From NCBI RefSeq assembly GCF_000011345.1, contig NC_004113.1, positions 1,364,001 through 1,428,000 on the forward strand: a stretch of DNA of 64,000 nt, written 5' to 3'. The first letter of the stretch is position 1. Each line of letters begins with the position of its first letter. This DNA is from Thermosynechococcus vestitus BP-1. Its GTDB lineage: Bacteria > Cyanobacteriota > Cyanobacteriia > Thermosynechococcales > Thermosynechococcaceae. This document shows positions 8,728 to 17,952 of this stretch, one piece after another. The translations under genes and the position numbers were made by a program. The notes below the pieces were generated by a model. That model did not search any database. It saw only the letters and a list, made by a program, of their open reading frames with translations, and was not told where the DNA came from.

Positions 8728-10605
8728 ATGAGGTTAAGCCGTCGTTCTTTTTTGTATGGTGCTGCGGCACTGACACTGATGCCGTGGGTTTGGCAAACGG
8801 CAGGCGGCTCCTTAGCAGACTCTCCTCGTCCGTGGCGAGTACTCCTGATTGGCATTAACCACTATCCCCAGTTGGCGGGTGTGCCCCCCTTAGCGGGTTG
8901 TCTGACGGATGTTCAGCTAGTGAAAAACCTGTTGTTAGACGGATGGGGGCTGGCGGACAGTGACATTACACTACTGACAGAACAGGCGGCAACCCTGGAT
9001 GCTGTCCAAGAAACCCTAGGGGTGCTGGAGCACTCTGGTCAGCCCCTTTTGGTTTACTTTAGTGGCTATGGCACCGTCTGGCAGCAACAACCAGCGCTGG
9101 TTTTCGCCGATGCCACAAGATCCGGTGAGGGCATCTTACCTCTTGCTGAATTACTGCGTACCAAAGGGGCACAGGTATGGCTTGACACCCGCTTTAGCCC
9201 GCCCCCCATTGAAGGGGAGATGTTGCGTTGGCGATTTGTCCCGTTGCCCTCTGGAGAGACCCGTGGTGCAGGCCAAGTTCCCAAAGATCATCTCCTCTGG
9301 GCTGATTTGGGGGTAGAAACCCACCTGAATGGTGTCCCTATGGGACTCTTTACGGCTAGTTTTAGCCATTATTTAGCGGCTTTGGGGGGCGATCGCCCCT
9401 TGGCAACGAGCCTGATGTACACCGCCGATGAGCTGCGCTGGCAAACGGGGGCAGAAATGCGTCTGGTGAGTGACGGGTTAGCGGCGCACTTCACCCTCTC
9501 CCCTGGATTTGATGGTGTAGTGCAAGGAACAGGGCGCGATCGCTCCCTGCAAATCTGGTGTGGCGGCCTCAGTCCTTGGCTGTTGGCCTACTGTCATCCC
9601 CACAGTCGCTGGAGCACGGCCGATGGGGGCACCGTGGTTGACATAGCGAGTTTTAATGGCCTGATGGCCCAAGGAGTCAGCAGTCAGCCTCTGCAAGTGG
9701 GCGATCGCCTCTACGAACAACAGCGGCGTTTAGGGAAAAATCTCCATCTGCAGGTGGCCCTCGACACCAACCTCAGCAAAATTGAGCGCGTGGATGCCAT
9801 CAATGCCCTGGCCAATGAAGAAAAAGTTGCCGTCCTCAACAGCAGTGACTCCCTGCCGGATGTGGTTCTCACCAAGAGCGAGACAGCGGGCAGTTATGGG
9901 CTGGAGTGGCCAGTAGGGACGTTGTTGGAACATAGTTGCAGTGGTAGCAATGAAGCCGCCAAAGCCGGTATCCGTCGCTTGAACCCCCTACTGAATGCCC
10001 TCCTGGCGCAAAAATGGCTGACACTAACGCTCAATCCCACCTCCAGTCAGGTGGCTGTGTGTACAACTCTTGAACAACTATCGCCAACAGCAAAACTCTT
10101 GAGCCGCCAATCTCCCCCCCGCAGTCCCAAGCCCCTTGCAGATGTCCTGAGCACCAAGCTGCCCGCCATGAATTTACACAGCCCCCTCACCTTGGCCAAG
10201 GGAGATACTTGCCGCTGGAGCCTCTACAACTATGGCGATCGCCCCCTCAACATTGTCGCCTTTGCCTGGGATAGCAGTCAGGGGATTCTCCTGCTTCCGC
10301 TACAAGCGCAGTCGTGGCAGCTGACGGTTGCCCCCGGCTTGAATATTCCCCTCTATACTTGGACGCTGAATCGCCCTTGCCAATGGCTGAAGGTCTTTAT
10401 CATCAGCAGCCCCCGTCCTCTGAACCGTTTTAGTCAACTGAGTGGCCATCCCAGCCATTCAGAGCCCCTCCGAATTTCTGGTGAGGAGAGTCTTGCCTTG
10501 GTTCTTGGTCTGTTAGGGGATCTCAGCGGTGAACCGGAAGGGAATGAATTTTGCTTGGATGTGCGGGAGTGGTGTACCCAAGGCTTCACATTGCGGGTAG
10601 TCTAG
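8728..10605 (+). CDS. Caspase-fold (orthocaspase-like) protein lacking the catalytic dyad
   Basis: A 625-residue exported protein. The N-terminus has a twin-arginine signal (SRRSFLYGAAALTL). Residues about 35-170 form a caspase p20-like domain: VLLIGINHYP, GCLTDVQLVKNLL, LLVYFSGYG and VWLDTRFS. In active orthocaspases these last two are SGHG and DCCHS, so the catalytic His is Tyr and the Cys position is Thr or Arg. Proteolysis is therefore unlikely, and a binding or regulatory role is more plausible. The long C-terminal part (about 460-560) resembles domains appended to cyanobacterial orthocaspases. A ribosome site GGGAGG lies just before ATG 8728. It overlaps the convergent permease gene by 4 bases. 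Confidence 0.85.
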   Translation: MRLSRRSFLYGAAALTLMPWVWQTAGGSLADSPRPWRVLLIGINHYPQLAGVPPLAGCLTDVQLVKNLLLDGWGLADSDITLLTEQAATLDAVQETLGVLEHSGQPLLVYFSGYGTVWQQQPALVFADATRSGEGILPLAELLRTKGAQVWLDTRFSPPPIEGEMLRWRFVPLPSGETRGAGQVPKDHLLWADLGVETHLNGVPMGLFTASFSHYLAALGGDRPLATSLMYTADELRWQTGAEMRLVSDGLAAHFTLSPGFDGVVQGTGRDRSLQIWCGGLSPWLLAYCHPHSRWSTADGGTVVDIASFNGLMAQGVSSQPLQVGDRLYEQQRRLGKNLHLQVALDTNLSKIERVDAINALANEEKVAVLNSSDSLPDVVLTKSETAGSYGLEWPVGTLLEHSCSGSNEAAKAGIRRLNPLLNALLAQKWLTLTLNPTSSQVAVCTTLEQLSPTAKLLSRQSPPRSPKPLADVLSTKLPAMNLHSPLTLAKGDTCRWSLYNYGDRPLNIVAFAWDSSQGILLLPLQAQSWQLTVAPGLNIPLYTWTLNRPCQWLKVFIISSPRPLNRFSQLSGHPSHSEPLRISGEESLALVLGLLGDLSGEPEGNEFCLDVREWCTQGFTLRVV

Positions 10606-11447
10606 GCCAAGCGGCGCCGTAATAGCGGTTGGATCAGTAGACTCATTCCGAGGGCGACAGCCAAAAGGATGAGCAGTGCCGCTCCCAAGCTCAGGGACCC
10701 CCAAGGAGCCACCATCACCACATCGCTCAACCGCCAATCGGGATGCAGATAGACATAGCGAATGGGTTCAATGGCCAAACTGAGGGGGTTGAGGCTGGCA
10801 ATCCACTGCAACCAGCGGGGCATAAACGACAGGGGCACCAAGGCAGTACTGGCAAAGAGTAACGGTAGGTTGATGACAAAAATAACGGCCAACAATTCGA
10901 TGTGTCCCGGCAAGGCAAAGGTCAGACCGAGGCTCAGAGCCGTTACACCAAAAACCAAAATCAGCACCGTCGCCAAGACAACCCCAATACCTGCTAAATT
11001 CGGCAGCCCCGTTCCTAGGAGTACCCCTAAGCTGGCGATCGCCCCCACCTGAATCAGACTGAGGGTGGTAATAAATAACGCCGAAGCAAGAACAATTGAA
11101 AACCGCGAGGCCAAGGGTGCCACCAACAGCCGATTCAAAAACCCAAATTCACGGTCAAACATCACCGGCAACCCCGCATTAAGGGCACCACTAAAGGCGG
11201 TAAAGACAATAATGCCGGCGCAGAGAAACTGACCATAATTCGTACTCTCGCCAAAGAGACCCTGCGGCACATTCTGGAAGAGGGCACCAAAGAGGACTAG
11301 CCAAATCAAGGGCTGTACTACCCCCGCCACCAGTGTTGAAGGGCGCCGTTGCAGTTGGATAAACAGGCGACGGGTTAAAGCAAGTGTTTCCTGAACAAAT
11401 TCAGCTGAGAGAATACCAGGAACAGCCGTTGCTGCAGCGGTGCTCAT
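10602..11447 (-). CDS. ABC-2 type transporter permease
   Basis: A 281-residue membrane protein of the ABC-2 (DrrB/NodJ-like) exporter family. About six hydrophobic segments are visible. The family segment PLIWLVLFGALFQNV follows an N-terminal amphipathic helix, with FDREFGFLNRLLVAPL in the cytoplasmic loop and PLSFMPRWLQWIASLNPLS near the C-terminus. It would pair with an ABC ATPase to export a drug, lipid or polysaccharide; no partner ATPase is adjacent, so the substrate is unknown. Its 3' end overlaps the caspase-like gene by 4 bases, and yqeK ends 58 bases upstream on the same strand. Confidence 0.87.
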   Translation of the reverse strand: MSTAAATAVPGILSAEFVQETLALTRRLFIQLQRRPSTLVAGVVQPLIWLVLFGALFQNVPQGLFGESTNYGQFLCAGIIVFTAFSGALNAGLPVMFDREFGFLNRLLVAPLASRFSIVLASALFITTLSLIQVGAIASLGVLLGTGLPNLAGIGVVLATVLILVFGVTALSLGLTFALPGHIELLAVIFVINLPLLFASTALVPLSFMPRWLQWIASLNPLSLAIEPIRYVYLHPDWRLSDVVMVAPWGSLSLGAALLILLAVALGMSLLIQPLLRRRLA

Positions 11448-11505
11448 AGGGCAACTCCAAGATCAAACCTACTTTCTAGGTTAGCAATCTAAGTTAGCAA
11501 TGCCT

Positions 11506-12168
11506 CTAAACCTTGGTGGTACCTTTCTTTTCGCTCTTTTTCGGCTTCGCTGGTGCCACCTGCATTGCCCAATTGCGGGTGAGGATCATCCGTGGATGAA
11601 TGAGGCGATGCTGATCAATCAGCCACAACAGCGTGCGATCGCACACTCGCCAAACCGCCTCCTGTAAATTTTGGTGAGCCACCTTGCGCAATTCCTCAAG
11701 CTCCACTGTCTGACCCCGCCCCGGCTCCAAGCTATCCGCGAGAAACACGACACAACTCAAGGCATCCATTCCGGCTTGACCCAAGGTGTGATTGGCGATG
11801 GCTGCTAAGACCTGCTCATCAGTCACACCAAATTGTTGCCGTGCCACCAAAGCACTGACATCAGCATGGAGCAAGTGGGGATCGGCTGCATCCACCTCTG
11901 TAATGGGTAGCCCCGCCTCCCGGGCCATACTTAACAACCGCTCTGGGGGAAAGTACTTTGCCAAATCATGCAGTAACCCAGCCCAAGCCGCGCGATCCAC
12001 ATCTAAGCCGTGGTGTAGGGCGAGCTCCGCTGCCATCGTTTCTACCCGCAGGATATGTTGTAGTCGGGGTGCTGGCACATTCTCCGTCAGCCATGCCAAA
12101 ACCTGCTGGCGATCGCACAGGGAGTCCTTAGGACGAGTTGTCACAAGCGGGGTCATAGTCAAAGCCAC
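11506..12168 (-). CDS. yqeK: HD-domain hydrolase of the YqeK family
   Basis: A 220-residue HD-superfamily protein. YqeK enzymes hydrolyse diadenosine tetraphosphate symmetrically to two ADP. Metal-ligand motifs are present in order: RLQHILRVETMA with the first histidine, LLHDLAK (HD pair), then LHADVSALVAR and IANHTLG. The N-terminal 25 residues and a Lys-rich tail (PKKSEKKGTTK) extend beyond the core. The ABC-2 permease gene follows 58 bases downstream on the same strand. The biochemical activity is inferred from the family. Confidence 0.85.
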   Translation of the reverse strand: MALTMTPLVTTRPKDSLCDRQQVLAWLTENVPAPRLQHILRVETMAAELALHHGLDVDRAAWAGLLHDLAKYFPPERLLSMAREAGLPITEVDAADPHLLHADVSALVARQQFGVTDEQVLAAIANHTLGQAGMDALSCVVFLADSLEPGRGQTVELEELRKVAHQNLQEAVWRVCDRTLLWLIDQHRLIHPRMILTRNWAMQVAPAKPKKSEKKGTTKV

Positions 12169-12451
12169 ACCAGGGAGGATAAAGTGCTACTCTTGTATCA
12201 TCATAACAAGTGCTCTTTTCACAAGGTTGGGAGATCCTCAGGACAGTTAAACTCTGCTTGTCAAACTTCCGTAATTTCACCGATACGGTGAGGCAAAAAA
12301 AAACAGTATCTTAAAACTAGGGAGTCATCCTGTGGAAACTACTGAGTCATGCTAGCGGTGAGGGCACATTCCTGTAAGCTTTCACTTGAAACAGATTACC
12401 TTATCTCCGTTCCCTCCTTATTGAACGTGCCGTTCATCCCCTTGCCTGCTT

Positions 12452-14026
12452 ATGAGTTACTGCCTAAATCCGAACTGTCCCAAGCCAGATAATCCAGACG
12501 GTTTAGATATTTGCCAAGCCTGTGGCAGCAAACTTTTGCTGAATGATCAATACAGGGCAATCAAAGTGCTAGGGCGAGGAGGGTTTGGTACCACCTTTTT
12601 AGCTGTTGATACAAAACTCCCCGGCAATCCCACTTGTGTGATTAAACAGTTGCGACCCGCCGCCACCGCTCCCCATATCTTGACCATGGCACGGGAACTC
12701 TTTTTGCGGGAAGCCACAACCTTGGGTAAAGTTGGCAATCACCCACAATTGCCTCGGCTGCTCGGCTACCTTGAAAATGAAAATGAATTTTACCTGATCC
12801 AAGAATACGTGGGTGGCCTTACCCTGCAACAGGAGGTCAAGCGCTTTGGCCCCAAAAGCGAAGAAGAGGTAAAGCAGGTTTTGCAGGAAGTGCTGCCTAT
12901 CCTTGATTACCTACACAAAAATGGTGTCATTCACCGCGACATTAAGCCCGCCAACTTGATCCGTCGTGATATTGACAAGAAGCTGGTGCTCATTGACTTT
13001 GGTGCAGTCAAAGACAAAGTTACCCAAGCAATGGTGGAAAACGCACCGGAACTCTCTACATTCACGAGCTTTGCAGTGGGAACGCCAATGTATGCGCCAC
13101 CAGAACAAATGGCCATGCGTCCCATCTATGCCAGCGATATTTACGCCCTTGGTGTCACCTGTGTTTATCTCCTCACGGGCAAATCCCCTAAGGAGATTGA
13201 ACGAGATCCACGCACGGGCGAATGGCATTGGCAGCGGCACGTCAAAAATATTTCCCCTCAGTTTGCTGCTCTCCTCAACAAAATGCTCCAGGATGCGGTT
13301 AAGGATCGCTACCAAACCGCCATGGATGTCCTTGCGGATCTGCAACTACTTGAGTCCAATCAAGGAGCTGCTGTGGCTGTCCCTACGACTTCGACAGAGG
13401 ATGATGACCTCAGCAGTGCCCTTTCAACTCCGCCGAGCCAAGGCCGCCCCCGGGTTCCCGGAGCACCTAAGCGCTCCAGTTATGCCTCATCGGTGAGCCA
13501 AAATGCCCAAGCGGCGCGAGTGCGTCAATCACGGATGACAGGGACCCAATTGGGAGGCCCACCAGTTGTCGGAACTGGCCCCGGTCAACACCTCCGCCCT
13601 AAAGTCACACCACGGATGACAGCGGCACAACTTCTCACAGCCTATAAACGGGGAGAGCGAGATTTTATCGATGTCGATCTCTCCAACGTTGTCCTGCGCA
13701 ATGCGGATCTGTCGGGGGCTAACTTTGCCAATGCTAATTTTACCAATGCAGATTTGAAAGGCTGCATTCTCGCCAATGCTGTATTGCGGGAAGCCAATTT
13801 TCAGGGAGCAAACCTGCATGATGCCAATCTCTGCGGTGCCTATCTGGTGCAAGCCAACTTTGAGAGGGCAAATTTGAAGGGGGCAAAACTACACGATGCC
13901 TCGATCTCAGGCGCAAACTTTACTAGTGCCGACATTTCTGGGGCAGACTTTAGTATGGTCTCGGGGTTTGTTCAAGGTCAACTCGATCGCGCCAAGAAGA
14001 ACTGGTTTACAAAGTTGCCTAAATAG
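12452..14026 (+). CDS. Ser/Thr protein kinase with Cys motif and pentapeptide repeats (SpkB-like)
   Basis: A 524-residue cytoplasmic kinase. It opens with a four-cysteine motif (CLNPNCPKP and CQACGSK), then a complete Hanks-type kinase domain (about 34-300): GRGGFGTTF loop, VIKQLRP lysine, VIHRDIKPANL catalytic loop, IDFGAVKD, and GTPMYAPPEQ. A low-complexity linker (about 300-395) leads to pentapeptide repeats (about 405-505, units such as ADLSGANFA and ANLHDANLC). This architecture matches Synechocystis SpkB, whose Cys motif has been linked to redox control; that link is family knowledge. The gene is monocistronic and converges on nrdJ. Confidence 0.92.
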   Translation: MSYCLNPNCPKPDNPDGLDICQACGSKLLLNDQYRAIKVLGRGGFGTTFLAVDTKLPGNPTCVIKQLRPAATAPHILTMARELFLREATTLGKVGNHPQLPRLLGYLENENEFYLIQEYVGGLTLQQEVKRFGPKSEEEVKQVLQEVLPILDYLHKNGVIHRDIKPANLIRRDIDKKLVLIDFGAVKDKVTQAMVENAPELSTFTSFAVGTPMYAPPEQMAMRPIYASDIYALGVTCVYLLTGKSPKEIERDPRTGEWHWQRHVKNISPQFAALLNKMLQDAVKDRYQTAMDVLADLQLLESNQGAAVAVPTTSTEDDDLSSALSTPPSQGRPRVPGAPKRSSYASSVSQNAQAARVRQSRMTGTQLGGPPVVGTGPGQHLRPKVTPRMTAAQLLTAYKRGERDFIDVDLSNVVLRNADLSGANFANANFTNADLKGCILANAVLREANFQGANLHDANLCGAYLVQANFERANLKGAKLHDASISGANFTSADISGADFSMVSGFVQGQLDRAKKNWFTKLPK

Positions 14027-14027
14027 A

Positions 14028-14043
14028 GGGGCGAGGTTGCCCC
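14028..14043. terminator. Possible stem-loop between convergent kinase and nrdJ genes
   Basis: GGGGC, a six-base loop and GCCCC form a short GC stem immediately after the kinase stop codon and just before the nrdJ stop. It could serve both strands, but there is no T-run on either side, so its role as an intrinsic terminator is weakly supported. Confidence 0.25.
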
Positions 14044-14050
14044 CATTCCC

Positions 14051-16339
14051 CTAGGACATCAGACACTGATCGGAGTCACAGCCGGCTGGCCCTGCCTCCC
14101 ACAGGGGTTGCCTATAGCGGGAGAGGGCTTCATGGAAATCATTGACCCGCTTGCGCCGAGCAACGGCAGCAATTTCCTGCTCATAGCGTTCTTTGCTAAT
14201 GGGTTCAAAGGGCAGACGGGGAAAGGTTTCATGGGCATCAAAGCGTGCCAAGAGTGCTGCAGAAATATACCCTTGATCCTGCTGAATCGCTGTGTAAATT
14301 GCTGTGGCAAGGGGTTCCACTTCAGCTTCCCGTAGCTCAATGGTGGCACTGGTGTTGTGAGTGGTGTAGTGTTGCTGCACCTGCATATAGAAGTCAAACT
14401 GCGCCAGGGCAGAAAACTGGCTAACATCAATTGTGTCTGCCCCCGCCAGATCTGCCCAAGAGACAGCAACGGGAATTTCCACCAGCCACTCGGTACAGCG
14501 CGGATCAAAGGGATCATCCAGAAGCTTACCCGTCTCATCCTTGTCGGACTGGGAGGGGATGACATTGTAGCCATAGTCATAGCAAGCCATCGCCACTGGG
14601 TCGCCTTTGCGGAAGGTAATCCGCCGAATAAAGCGTTGGGCCTTTGGGGGATGCCAACCGGGGGAGGCACCCGTTAGCAGGGATTTGGTACCGGAGGGTT
14701 GGACAGTGGTACAGCGATTGGGGCGCTTGAGGCCATGGCGATCGCAATACTGCCAAACGGTCTCATGAACAATCTGCCGCCAGCGTTGGAGGAAGGCTGC
14801 TTCCTGGTTTTTGAATTGACGCCCTTGGGGTGTATCGGGGCGTCCTGCGGCCCACCATTCCAGCCAGGGCACACCAAAGGCATGGACAAAGAAATCGAAG
14901 AGTCCCGTAAAGCTGACGCCAACAATGGGATCAATGGCACGGGAGTATTGATAGCGCTCAACAACAAACCGATGGTTTAACAGGGCAGCAACGGAGAGAG
15001 CACCGGCTTTGAAGGCTTTTTCTTGGGTGGCTGTATCCGCCGGATCAATCTGGTTAAGGTGAATTTCCGCAAGGTTACAGTGAAAATCTGCACCAATAAT
15101 TTCTCCACAGGGATTAAGGCCATAGCGCCCCAGGCGATGGGCAAGCTCCCGCTGATCCATGGCAGGCAACAGTTGCCGCAAAAAGGCCTCCCCCTGTTGA
15201 TTTTCATAGGCACGGAGAAAGGCCTGCTTCAGATGGGGTGTGGTTAGAAGATCGGCGTTGGCGCGGGCGATCGCCTCCCCTGCCCATTGAATAGCGCCTT
15301 CTCCAGAATAGAACTGACTGCGCACCGCATTGATACATTCTTCCAGACTAGGCTTCCTGTGGAAGACGCGGGTATGGTTGGCCATTCGCAGAGCATCCCG
15401 CTTGGGATCAATGCGCCAATTGCCCTGCGCATCCTGCTGCCAGAGGTTTTGCTTGGCCTGGGCAAAGGCTTCATCCTCACTAGCGCCCTGACGCATGCCC
15501 GCCGATCGCCTCACATTACCCGCAACGACGACAACGGCTGCCTCATCAATCAGCAGACAGCACTCCACAGAGGTCAACTGCCGACCCACTGCGGCATTTA
15601 ACAGGGCAGCACAGCGATGGTAGAGGTGTGGCAGCTTTACTGGATTGGCCACTCCCCCAAACCCCTTGAGTCGCTCACCCGTCGGACGCACATCACGGAT
15701 GTCAATCGTGACCTGAACTAAACCACCGAGGTGCGGGTTGCTGGCTAGTTCAAGAAGGGTTTGGTAAGACTTTACCCAGCCTTGGCGGCTATCCCCCACT
15801 TTGATCTGGCAGGTCTGGCCTGTGAGTGTGACGGTGGTGTGCTCTTGACGCGCTTCCCTGGGGGTTTGGCCAATTTCGCCGACAACGGTGACCTCTAGGC
15901 GATTGCAAATGGCGGGTAACTGGGAGATGTATTTGGGCTCCAGAATCGCTCCCGTGCCGCAGCCCTGCATGGCCAAGTCCATCATTAGGCCAAAGGAATC
16001 CCAATCCACGACATTGGTGCTGGTGCAGTTGTAGGCACCGGAAAAGTTCTCCGGCTGGCGTACCCAATCAGTGCCGCCGACCCACAGCCAACGGCCAGAG
16101 GGCAGTGCCTTCAGCGCCTCCTGCATTTCTCTGAGGAGTGCCACCTCTGCTTCGGTGAGGTGTCCCACTTCCTGTAGGCCTTTGAGGGTGCGATCGCACA
16201 CCTGTTGCCAGCTCTCCCGCTCGCCTGCTTCATTTTGGCGGCTGTAGGTACGGTAAAACACGGGGTAGGCTGTGGGGGCTGTGGTGGGGAAACTGCTTTG
16301 AGGACGGGGAGGATTTTGCACCATAGGGCCAGGACTCAA
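14051..16339 (-). CDS. nrdJ: Adenosylcobalamin-dependent (class II) ribonucleoside-triphosphate reductase
   Basis: A 762-residue monomeric class II ribonucleotide reductase of the Lactobacillus RTPR type. It makes deoxynucleotides with a cobalamin-generated thiyl radical. Key features: GAYNCTSTNV with a redox-active cysteine (about 104), LNPCGEI holding the radical cysteine and catalytic Glu (about 405), TTVQPSGTKSLLTGASPG in the C-terminal half of the barrel, and the re-reducing C-terminal CDSDQC pair. The length is normal. ATG 16339 is used; ATG at 16324 (MVQNPP) is an alternative. Cobalamin dependence fits with cobS at 26.3 kb. No B12 riboswitch is visible in the 141 bases upstream. Confidence 0.93.
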   Translation of the reverse strand: MSPGPMVQNPPRPQSSFPTTAPTAYPVFYRTYSRQNEAGERESWQQVCDRTLKGLQEVGHLTEAEVALLREMQEALKALPSGRWLWVGGTDWVRQPENFSGAYNCTSTNVVDWDSFGLMMDLAMQGCGTGAILEPKYISQLPAICNRLEVTVVGEIGQTPREARQEHTTVTLTGQTCQIKVGDSRQGWVKSYQTLLELASNPHLGGLVQVTIDIRDVRPTGERLKGFGGVANPVKLPHLYHRCAALLNAAVGRQLTSVECCLLIDEAAVVVVAGNVRRSAGMRQGASEDEAFAQAKQNLWQQDAQGNWRIDPKRDALRMANHTRVFHRKPSLEECINAVRSQFYSGEGAIQWAGEAIARANADLLTTPHLKQAFLRAYENQQGEAFLRQLLPAMDQRELAHRLGRYGLNPCGEIIGADFHCNLAEIHLNQIDPADTATQEKAFKAGALSVAALLNHRFVVERYQYSRAIDPIVGVSFTGLFDFFVHAFGVPWLEWWAAGRPDTPQGRQFKNQEAAFLQRWRQIVHETVWQYCDRHGLKRPNRCTTVQPSGTKSLLTGASPGWHPPKAQRFIRRITFRKGDPVAMACYDYGYNVIPSQSDKDETGKLLDDPFDPRCTEWLVEIPVAVSWADLAGADTIDVSQFSALAQFDFYMQVQQHYTTHNTSATIELREAEVEPLATAIYTAIQQDQGYISAALLARFDAHETFPRLPFEPISKERYEQEIAAVARRKRVNDFHEALSRYRQPLWEAGPAGCDSDQCLMS

Positions 16340-16480
16340 TGGCTGAATACTAGGTGTAGTGTACCGAACCCATCCTTAAGGGTCAATAAGCACTAATCCT
16401 AGGGAGAGCCCCAATTGCCCTGACCCAGTGAGGGGGAGATGCTAAGATAGCAGAAAGTTTTTGCGTTGGGTCCAGAGTCA

Positions 16481-17719
16481 ATGCTTGCTGCTCCCCTGCC
16501 ATCCTTCAGTACCGATGCCTTTGACCAAGTGGTGATGAGCACCTATGGCCGCTTTCCAATTACTCTGGTGCGCGGTGAAGGCTGTCGGGTTTGGGATGAT
16601 CAAGGCCGCAGCTATCTGGACTTTGTGGCGGGAATTGCCACCTGTACCCTCGGTCATGCCCATCCAGCCTTAGTGGAGACGGTCAGCCGGCAAATGCAAA
16701 CGCTGCACCATGTCTCGAATCTGTATTACATTCCCCAACAGGGGGCATTGGCCCAGTGGTTGGTGGCTCACTCCTGTGGCGATCGCGTCTTTTTCTGCAA
16801 TTCTGGTGCTGAAGCCAATGAAGCTGCCATTAAACTGGCCCGTAAATATGCCCATACCGTTCGCCACATTGCTAACCCAATCATCATTACGGCACAGGCC
16901 AGCTTCCACGGACGCACCCTGGCCACGATTACTGCTACGGGGCAACCGAAATACCAGAAATACTTTGACCCCTTGGTGCCCGGCTTTGCCTATGTGCCCT
17001 ACAACGACTTAGGTGCCCTAGAAGCCCTCGTGGCCTCCTTGGATCAACCACAACCCCAGGTGGCAGCCATTCTTTTGGAGCCTTTGCAGGGGGAAGGGGG
17101 AGTCCGGCCCGGCGATCGCGCCTACTTTGAGCAGGTACGCCAACTCTGCACAGAAAAAGGGATTCTCCTAATTTTTGATGAAGTGCAAGTGGGCATGGGT
17201 CGCACGGGGTCACTGTGGGGCTATGAAACCCTCGGTGTCGAACCGGATATTTTTACCTCCGCCAAAGGCCTTGCCGGGGGCGTTCCCATTGGTGCCATGA
17301 TTGCCAAGGAGTTTTGTGCCGTCTTTCAGCCGGGGGATCATGCCAGTACCTTTGGCGGTAACCCCTTAGCCACAGCAGCCGCCCTCACCGTTTGTGAAAC
17401 CCTTGAAAAAGAGAATCTTCTCGAAAATGTGCGCGATCGCGGGCAGCAACTGCGCACAGGACTACAGGAGCTGGCAGCGGCCTATCCCCAAGTCATTGCC
17501 GAGGTGCGCGGCTGGGGGCTGATCAACGGTCTTGAACTCCAACCCGACACCCCTCTCACCGCTGCTGAAGTCGTCAAAGCTGCCCTTGCGGAGGGACTAT
17601 TGCTGGTGCCGGCGGGCCCGAAGGTGGTGCGCTTTGTCCCTCCTCTCATTGTCAGTGCTACCGAGATTGATATGGCCTTAGGGGCAATGAGCCGAGCCCT
17701 TGCCCACTTAGCAGCCTAA
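16481..17719 (+). CDS. argD: Acetylornithine aminotransferase
   Basis: A class III PLP aminotransferase of about 412 residues acting in arginine biosynthesis (N-acetylglutamate semialdehyde to N-acetylornithine). Visible: FVAGIATCTLGHAHP, the cofactor region FCNSGAEANEAAIKLAR, ASFHGRT, the Asp-containing LIFDEVQVGMGRTG, and the Schiff-base lysine in TSAKGLAGGVP. The frame opens at a TTG at 16466, but ATG 16481 matches the normal start. It is divergent from nrdJ with about 140 bases between. A roughly 230-base stretch downstream holds no convincing gene. Confidence 0.94.
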   Translation: MLAAPLPSFSTDAFDQVVMSTYGRFPITLVRGEGCRVWDDQGRSYLDFVAGIATCTLGHAHPALVETVSRQMQTLHHVSNLYYIPQQGALAQWLVAHSCGDRVFFCNSGAEANEAAIKLARKYAHTVRHIANPIIITAQASFHGRTLATITATGQPKYQKYFDPLVPGFAYVPYNDLGALEALVASLDQPQPQVAAILLEPLQGEGGVRPGDRAYFEQVRQLCTEKGILLIFDEVQVGMGRTGSLWGYETLGVEPDIFTSAKGLAGGVPIGAMIAKEFCAVFQPGDHASTFGGNPLATAAALTVCETLEKENLLENVRDRGQQLRTGLQELAAAYPQVIAEVRGWGLINGLELQPDTPLTAAEVVKAALAEGLLLVPAGPKVVRFVPPLIVSATEIDMALGAMSRALAHLAA

Positions 17720-17952
17720 TACTTGAGCCTCAGGAGATGAGGAGCCAGAAGGCGGCCAAACTGTTTAGCACAGTCAGCGGGTTGTTTGGTAAGTGCTATT
17801 TTTTGTGCCCTGTTGGGGCCTTTGCGGTTGGCTTTGCCCTCGGTATCAGCTCTGCCTTGCCTCAGGGATGCTCAGGGTTGGAAAAATGGTTCAAAGAGCC
17901 GTGCTGGCCTCGGGACCCATCCGCTGCTGAAACGGTAACCCTATTGTCGAGA

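Noticed and set aside
16340-16480. Cobalamin riboswitch upstream of nrdJ
   Set aside because: The spacer is too short and shows no B12-box-like sequence or long conserved structure; the region upstream of cobS is coding.
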